DNA from: Gammaproteobacteria bacterium
Lineage (GTDB): Bacteria > Pseudomonadota > Gammaproteobacteria > Arenicellales > Arenicellaceae
DNA: 10,971 nucleotides
Assembly: GCA_003485905.1 (NCBI GenBank)
Contig: DNHK01000103.1
Span: forward strand, 1-10,971
Reading direction: 5' to 3'
Positions 6,662 to 10,971 of the stretch are shown here, one piece after another (positions within the stretch are counted from its first letter, which is position 1; every line of letters starts with the position of its first letter). A model generated the notes under the pieces. The model did no database searches and was not told the DNA's origin. It saw only the letters and a list, made by a program, of their open reading frames with translations. Position numbers and translations under genes: made by a program.

Positions 6662-6703
6662 TGAGACACATGAATCGTTTTGATGAGACATATGAATCGT
6701 TTT
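6662..6703 (+). repeat. 20-bp near-perfect direct repeat, 22-bp period, in the pilH-pilI spacer
   Basis: TGAGACACATGAATCGTTTT at 6662-6681 recurs at 6684-6703 with one change (C to T at the eighth base). Only two bases (GA) separate the copies, giving a 22-bp period, about two helical turns. Each copy contains ATGAATCGT. The repeat lies inside the spacer between pilH and pilI and within the candidate small ORF. It could be a recent slippage duplication or a tandem protein-binding site. Confidence 0.9.
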
Positions 6704-6747
6704 TTTGCTGCACGTTAACGTCGACAATTGTTGGGTTAACCGAGTGA
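6670..6747 (+). CDS. Candidate 25-codon ORF overlapping the pilI start
   Basis: From ATG at 6670 the frame stays open for 25 codons (begins MNRFDETYESFFCC) and stops with TGA at 6745-6747, sharing one base with the pilI ATG (TGATG). A convincing ribosome binding site, AGGGGTGA at 6657-6664, lies five bases upstream, whereas pilI itself has no good site. This arrangement would allow ribosomes to terminate and restart at pilI. The peptide resembles nothing I recognise, and its first half is encoded by the tandem repeat, so coding for a functional product is doubtful; a coupling role is the more plausible reading. Confidence 0.35.
   Translation: MNRFDETYESFFCCTLTSTIVGLTE
6712..6741. other. Cluster of four palindromes just upstream of pilI
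   Basis: Within 30 bases lie ACGTTAACGT (6712-6721), GTCGAC (6720-6725), ACAATTGT (6724-6731) and GGTTAACC (6734-6741), each perfectly self-complementary. The two GTTAAC cores (6714-6719 and 6735-6740) could also pair with each other across a 15-base loop, placing structure immediately before the pilI start. Function is unknown; chance is possible for the shorter ones. Confidence 0.6.
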
Positions 6748-7286
6748 TGGCGAGCGCCTCCATATTATCGCGTAAGCCGGTAGAACTTCTACTTGGTTTG
6801 CAGCAGCTTTATGTCCAAGATCAGCATGGTGAATCAGCATCTTCTGATGCGCCCAAGGTGCTCGCATTTGAAGTTGCTAAATACTCTCTTTGTTGTGAAA
6901 TGAATCAAATCGATAGTGTTGCAGACCCCGCAGCAATGTTAGTTTTGCCTAAAACTAAGCCCTGGCTACGAGGAGTTATTAACCGGCATGGGAGAAACCT
7001 TTCCGTTGTTGATTTGGCCCTTTTTCTAGAGTTGGGAGGCCCTATTGCGGAAGGTGCCGGGCAACTATTAGTATTGGCAGACTCTTCGTTGCAAGTTTCA
7101 TTTTGGGTTGATAGTGTGGTTGGTCTGCGAAGTTTTGCTGATATTGATCTCGTTGCCTCAACTGAAGATCTACCGAGCGGGCTATCCAGCTATTCTGGAC
7201 AGACTTACGTTGACGGAGAACAGATATGGAACCTGTTGGATATTTCCGCCATTACAAGTTCTGCGCGATTCCACGAAGTTCAGTGA
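6747..7286 (+). CDS. pilI: PilI: CheW-like adaptor protein of the Pil-Chp system
   Basis: The 179-residue product has a CheW-type domain: VLAFEVAKYSLCCEMNQIDSV (residues 38-58) forms the first strands. LRGVINRHGRNLSVVDLALFL (74-94) matches the CheW core iRGvinlRGrilpVvDL, and FWVDSVVGLRSF (119-130) is the next strand. It should link the receptor PilJ to the kinase ChpA at the inner membrane. The N-terminal helix PVELLLGLQQ resembles the start of Pseudomonas PilI, which supports ATG 6747. GTG 6744 or TTG 6705 in the same frame would add 1 or 14 residues but have no better ribosome binding site. The ATG overlaps the stop of the candidate small ORF. pilJ follows 34 bases later. Overall similarity to known PilI looks low away from the core, as is usual for this gene. 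Confidence 0.88.
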   Translation: MASASILSRKPVELLLGLQQLYVQDQHGESASSDAPKVLAFEVAKYSLCCEMNQIDSVADPAAMLVLPKTKPWLRGVINRHGRNLSVVDLALFLELGGPIAEGAGQLLVLADSSLQVSFWVDSVVGLRSFADIDLVASTEDLPSGLSSYSGQTYVDGEQIWNLLDISAITSSARFHEVQ

Positions 7287-7320
7287 ACCGATTGGTGATA
7301 TTTCTGGATGAATTCAACGA

Positions 7321-9414
7321 ATGAGTATAGATACTGATCAAAATAAAATGACTTCTTCCGAAAAGACTGGTGCTCAAGACGTTGCGAGCAATTCTACGCA
7401 GCAACTCGAATTGGATGCTCCGCCAAAACCGTCTAATGCGATCGGACGGAAATGGTTGAATTTTGGTTTATTCCTATTGATCGTTGCTACTCTGTTTCAA
7501 TTACTTGCTTGGCGAAGCGCTGACGTAACTGGGAAAGCGGGCCTGGTGATTCAAGAAATGTTGGTCGTTTCAGGTGACCTTCAATTAAATGCGCAAAACG
7601 CAATGTTGGGCGACGTCGATAGTTTTGCCAATATAACGCAGGCGCGTAGTCAAATTGCTACTTTAGCTCGTGAATTAAGTTGGTCCAACATTATCGACGA
7701 TGGGATTGCCACAGTGACTGGTCTCGACGATGGAGACATTGACCGACGTTGGAGACTACTTGACGGCTCGTTAGCAAATATAAGTAATGCGCAGCAAGCG
7801 ATTACGGGAATATACGACGGGGCGAGTTCGATAGATATTATTGGGCCCGTGTTGATTGCTAGTGTTGATGAAGTGGCTGGAAAGATTGGAGTACAGGGCG
7901 GTGATTTTGCGCTATTGGATGCAGCTGCAGACCTTAGAGCTATAACACAGAAGCTAATAAAAGAGGTGATGTTGGTTGTAAGTGGCGGGGAACGCACTGG
8001 AGATGCGTTGGAGCAGATTGTGAAGGGGGTCCAGTTTTTTGAGATTACCCTGGCGAATTTAAGCGCGGAATATGCTTCTCGTATGCCTGAAGATTTCGAA
8101 GTATTGGGCGATGCGTACGGAGAATTTTCTATGCTTACGAGGCAAATTGAAGAGCGTGCCCCAGAGTTTTTAGAGGCTAGAGACTCGCTGAATGATGTGA
8201 ACGGGCATGCAGCTAGTTTGCGAGCCTCTGCGGTTACGGCGTTAGATAATGTAACGCTCGCGCGATGGCTTGGCTGGATACCGTGGGTACTAGCGATTAT
8301 TGGGGCTTTAGCATTGCTGCGATCACATTTACAGGTATCGGCTGATGCTCGGGCCAGCGCAAGTAGGGCGAGAAATCAGGCTAGAGCGGGATTCGAAGCA
8401 CAAGAGCACCAAGAGTCGATATTGAAGTTGCTAGATGAAATCGCCGCTTTGGCTGATGGTGATCTGACTATTGAGGCGGAGGTGACAGACCAAATAACTG
8501 GAGCGATTGCTGATTCCGTCAACTATGCGGTCTATGAAATGCGAGGTTTGGTTGGTCAAATTCAATCGGCCGCAGATCAGCTTGGTAGCGAAGCTGAAAA
8601 TGCAGTTGAACATAGTGAGGATTTGGCCGTTACCAATCAGCGTCATTCGGGGATGATTGCCCAGATGGCATCAGAATTAAATATGGTAGCGCAGAGCATT
8701 GAGCAGTTTGCGGAGTCGGCACAGCAATCAAATTCGGTTGCCAGCAATACTATGGATGTCGCTCAAACGGGTACCGATGTAGTTGCTAAATCAATCGCTG
8801 GTATGAACAGTATTCGTGGGCGAATTCAGGAAACGTCTAAGAGAATTAAGCGACTGGGTGAGAGTTCGCAACAGATTGGTGAAATGGTGGTTACAATCGA
8901 GGACTTAGCGGAACAAACTAATATATTGTCGTTAAATGCATCGATAAAGGCGGCAGTTGGAGCATCTACACATTCTGTTGGTTTTGCTGGAGTAGCAGAC
9001 GAAGTGCAATCTTTAGCGGAGAGATGCGCGGATGCGGCTAGAAGTATTGCTGAACTGGTCAATCGCATTCAAAAGGATACCAAGAACGCAATTCACGCAA
9101 TGGAACTGGCGACCGGAGAAGTAGTGGCAGGTGCCAAAATGACCGATGAGGCTGGTCAGGCGCTTGACAGAATTCAAAGCTCCTCGGTTCAAGTATCAAA
9201 ATTGGTCGCATCGATCGCGAATCAGGCATCAAGTCAAGCAGCAGGAATTAGGCGGTTGTCTAGTGAGGCGGTTGACATCAAAGATCAATCGGAAAGTAGC
9301 GCTATGCGAGCAATTGAGGCCGCCAAGGAAGTCGGTAGATTGAGAAGTCTGGGAGAACAATTAGCGACTTCTGTTTCCGGTTTCAAATTACCCTCTCAGC
9401 GTGAGTCTGAGTAA
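7321..9414 (+). CDS. pilJ: PilJ: methyl-accepting chemotaxis-like receptor of the Pil-Chp system, with altered signalling tip
   Basis: The 697-residue inner-membrane receptor has membrane segments at about residues 45-64 and 317-337 flanking a periplasmic sensor. A HAMP-like region follows with LLDEIAALADGDLT and GAIADSVNYAV (about 368-400), diagnostic of PilJ, then a long cytoplasmic signalling coiled coil ending in SVSGFKLP. In P. aeruginosa PilJ senses surface contact or retracted pilin and signals through PilI and ChpA. QETSKRIKRLGESSQQIGEMV and TNILSLNASIK are conserved, but at the hairpin tip (543-555) the usual E-A-A-R-A-G-x-x-G-R-G-F becomes K-A-A-V-G-A-S-T-H-S-V-G-F, one residue longer. 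The 44-residue tail before the first membrane helix is longer than I recall for P. aeruginosa. The ATG is fixed by an in-frame stop at 7309-7311; its ribosome binding site is weak. A 9-codon ORF from ATG 7308 with GGTGAT upstream overlaps the start. Confidence 0.93.
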   Translation: MSIDTDQNKMTSSEKTGAQDVASNSTQQLELDAPPKPSNAIGRKWLNFGLFLLIVATLFQLLAWRSADVTGKAGLVIQEMLVVSGDLQLNAQNAMLGDVDSFANITQARSQIATLARELSWSNIIDDGIATVTGLDDGDIDRRWRLLDGSLANISNAQQAITGIYDGASSIDIIGPVLIASVDEVAGKIGVQGGDFALLDAAADLRAITQKLIKEVMLVVSGGERTGDALEQIVKGVQFFEITLANLSAEYASRMPEDFEVLGDAYGEFSMLTRQIEERAPEFLEARDSLNDVNGHAASLRASAVTALDNVTLARWLGWIPWVLAIIGALALLRSHLQVSADARASASRARNQARAGFEAQEHQESILKLLDEIAALADGDLTIEAEVTDQITGAIADSVNYAVYEMRGLVGQIQSAADQLGSEAENAVEHSEDLAVTNQRHSGMIAQMASELNMVAQSIEQFAESAQQSNSVASNTMDVAQTGTDVVAKSIAGMNSIRGRIQETSKRIKRLGESSQQIGEMVVTIEDLAEQTNILSLNASIKAAVGASTHSVGFAGVADEVQSLAERCADAARSIAELVNRIQKDTKNAIHAMELATGEVVAGAKMTDEAGQALDRIQSSSVQVSKLVASIANQASSQAAGIRRLSSEAVDIKDQSESSAMRAIEAAKEVGRLRSLGEQLATSVSGFKLPSQRESE

Positions 9415-9444
9415 TTGCTGCATCCGCCAGGATAAGCAGAGTAT

Positions 9445-10971
9445 ATGAGTTTTCGGCCAGACGTTGATTTGGCGACCCTAGAATGGGTCGCTGAAGAAGT
9501 TCGGTCAACTATGAAGGATGCCCTTAGGGAGCTTCAAGGGTATAAAATTACTGGCGATAATGTCGCACTTCACAATACCGCTAATTTTTTGCACCAAATT
9601 GGCGGAACGCTGCAAATGGTGCAGCTGGATGCCGTTGGACGGTTCGTTCAAGAACTTGAGCAGGTAGCGACGGAAAAAGAACTCGAGATCGATCAGGCTA
9701 AGTTGTCTGATGTCCTAAGTGAAGGTATCAAGGAAATAGGGCTCGCATTGGATCGAGTGACTATTGGTAGGCCAGAACCCCCAGCTTATCGATTGGCGGT
9801 AATTAATAATTTACGCGAACTTCGAGGCGAACCAGAATTTTATGGAAGCGAGTTCTTTTTGCCTGTTTTGGATGCCCTTCCCGAATTACCGGCTGGCGAA
9901 GCGTTGTCTGAAGAAGATTACATTGCAGCGATAAAGAATCAACGACTAACTTTTCAAAAATCGTTGTTAGCGTGGTTGAAGGGAGGCGACATTCAAGTCC
10001 TGACCCCTGCGCTTTCAGTCGCAGAATTTGTACTTTCTATATCCCGGTTTTCTTATGCCACTAGAATGTGGTGGGTGGCTTGCGCATATCTGGAGATATT
10101 GATTGCCTCAGAGGGCGTAGTCGAACACCAGCATCGCATAATACTAAGACGATTGGATGACCTACTTAGAGAGCTTGGGCAACACGGCGAAAGTGCCATG
10201 TTGCGGGACCCGGAAATTGACCTATTAAAAAGCATGCTGTTTGAAATTGGTCGAGTTGAACCTAAGACATCACTAGCGAACAAAGTAAGCAGTTTTTATT
10301 TGTTGGAGCAGTTTTTTAATGAACCTGTGGATTCTGCAGGTTCGGAAGATCAGCTATACGATCGCGAAACTTTGATCGAGCTGGAAAAGTCAGTTGTAGT
10401 TGAAGTTGCCAGTATTCAGCAGCTAATGACAAGGTACTTCGATGGTGATGGCATTGAAGGTGAATTATTAGACAGCTTGCTTCCAATGATTCAAAAATTA
10501 TCCGATTCTGCCAAAGCTTTGAAAGTAAAGCCTTTGTCAGAATTATCCAAATCGGTTGGGATGGTGCTTGCCCGCGTACGTGAGGGTAAACTGGACTCCT
10601 CGGAAACCTTAGCGCTACATTTGGCGGCTGCGCTTCTTTTTCTCGAGCAAGCGCTTTCAGGGCGGGTCGTCCCTGATGAAGAATGGGAGAAGCGAGCAGC
10701 GGCTAAGACCAGTCAGTTTAAAGGTCTGGTCGATGGTCGAGAACTAGGCCATGTTGGTAAAGATGAGGTAAGTGCGCTAGAGAGAGTCCAGCTGTTAGAT
10801 GTCGTCAGTCAAGCGGTTGATCAAACCCTGAGCGAGTTAGAGCGGGATTTGGAAAGCTTTTCCAAGGATCCAGTAAGCCTAAATATTCTTAGTGATATAG
10901 CGTCAAAATTCGATCATGTTCGCGGAGTGCTTCAGATTTTGGGAGAACAACGCGCTTCACTTTTGCTTACT
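9445..10971 (+). CDS. chpA: ChpA: multi-domain histidine kinase of the Pil-Chp system, N-terminal 509 codons, cut by window edge
   Basis: The frame opens at ATG 9445 (AGGATAAG about 10 bases upstream) and stays open to the last base, giving 509 residues. LEWVAEEVRSTMKDALRELQ (12-31) and FLHQIGGTLQMVQL (48-61) match the start of P. aeruginosa ChpA, where this region resembles FimL. The visible part is almost entirely helical. Two segments look like histidine-phosphotransfer helices but are atypical. H50 is in H-Q-I-G-G, with Gly where Lys is usual. Residues 490-494 read D-H-V-R-G, so the phospho-His position holds Asp, with His one place later. Canonical HPt, kinase, CheW and receiver domains should lie beyond the window. 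ChpA takes signals from PilJ/PilI and phosphorylates PilG and PilH. It begins only 30 bases after pilJ, with no pilK between. Confidence 0.93.
   Translation, partial: MSFRPDVDLATLEWVAEEVRSTMKDALRELQGYKITGDNVALHNTANFLHQIGGTLQMVQLDAVGRFVQELEQVATEKELEIDQAKLSDVLSEGIKEIGLALDRVTIGRPEPPAYRLAVINNLRELRGEPEFYGSEFFLPVLDALPELPAGEALSEEDYIAAIKNQRLTFQKSLLAWLKGGDIQVLTPALSVAEFVLSISRFSYATRMWWVACAYLEILIASEGVVEHQHRIILRRLDDLLRELGQHGESAMLRDPEIDLLKSMLFEIGRVEPKTSLANKVSSFYLLEQFFNEPVDSAGSEDQLYDRETLIELEKSVVVEVASIQQLMTRYFDGDGIEGELLDSLLPMIQKLSDSAKALKVKPLSELSKSVGMVLARVREGKLDSSETLALHLAAALLFLEQALSGRVVPDEEWEKRAAAKTSQFKGLVDGRELGHVGKDEVSALERVQLLDVVSQAVDQTLSELERDLESFSKDPVSLNILSDIASKFDHVRGVLQILGEQRASLLLT

Noticed and set aside
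7650..7997. Minus-strand open frame of 115 codons inside pilJ
   Set aside because: Antisense to the pilJ sensor region, Ser/Ile-rich shadow translation, no ribosome binding site noted.

Overview
This window reads as chromosomal DNA from a gammaproteobacterium of roughly 45-50% GC (estimated by eye). The gene order closely matches the pyr / gshB / pil-chp neighbourhood of Pseudomonas aeruginosa PAO1 (PA0401-PA0413, recalled from general knowledge, not searched). The sequences are too divergent, and the GC too low, for Pseudomonas itself. A marine or environmental relative within or near Pseudomonadales/Cellvibrionales is my best guess. I see no tRNA, rRNA, IS element, CRISPR array or prophage gene, and codon use looks even throughout.

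Left half (1-4867), minus strand, one tightly packed run in transcription order: gshB (glutathione synthetase), tonB-like gene (TonB3 type), algH/yqgE, ruvX/yqgF, pyrR, pyrB, then pyrC', cut by the window edge. The last three genes overlap or nearly so (GTGA and TAATG junctions), as expected for co-expressed pyrimidine genes. The pyrC' product has lost the HxH zinc ligands of dihydroorotase, so it is the non-catalytic partner of aspartate carbamoyltransferase known from pseudomonads. The RuvX homologue has degenerate motifs.

Middle (4868-5840): a 220-bp divergent intergenic region, a lone HAD-type phosphatase domain gene (5088-5672), and a 168-bp region holding candidate pilG promoters and a perfect hairpin just before the pilG ribosome binding site. 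The HAD protein resembles the N-terminal half of HAD-UbiA prenyltransferase fusions but stops where the membrane domain would begin. It sits between gshB and pilG, which are adjacent in P. aeruginosa.

Right half (5841-10971), plus strand: pilG, pilH, pilI, pilJ and the first 509 codons of chpA. This is the Pil-Chp chemosensory system that controls type IV pilus extension and retraction (twitching motility) and, in P. aeruginosa, surface sensing and cAMP. PilJ is the membrane receptor, PilI the CheW-like adaptor, ChpA the multi-HPt histidine kinase, and PilG and PilH the output regulators. pilK (CheR-type methyltransferase) is absent between pilJ and chpA. PilJ has a strikingly altered signalling hairpin tip. 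The pilH-pilI spacer carries a tandem repeat, a cluster of palindromes and a small ORF that may couple translation to pilI.

Overall the region is a conserved housekeeping-plus-motility locus rather than an accessory island. The most unusual points are the PilJ tip, the lone HAD domain, the pilH-pilI spacer and the degenerate RuvX. I do not see evidence of a wholly new multi-gene system. No convincing intrinsic terminator was found in the window.
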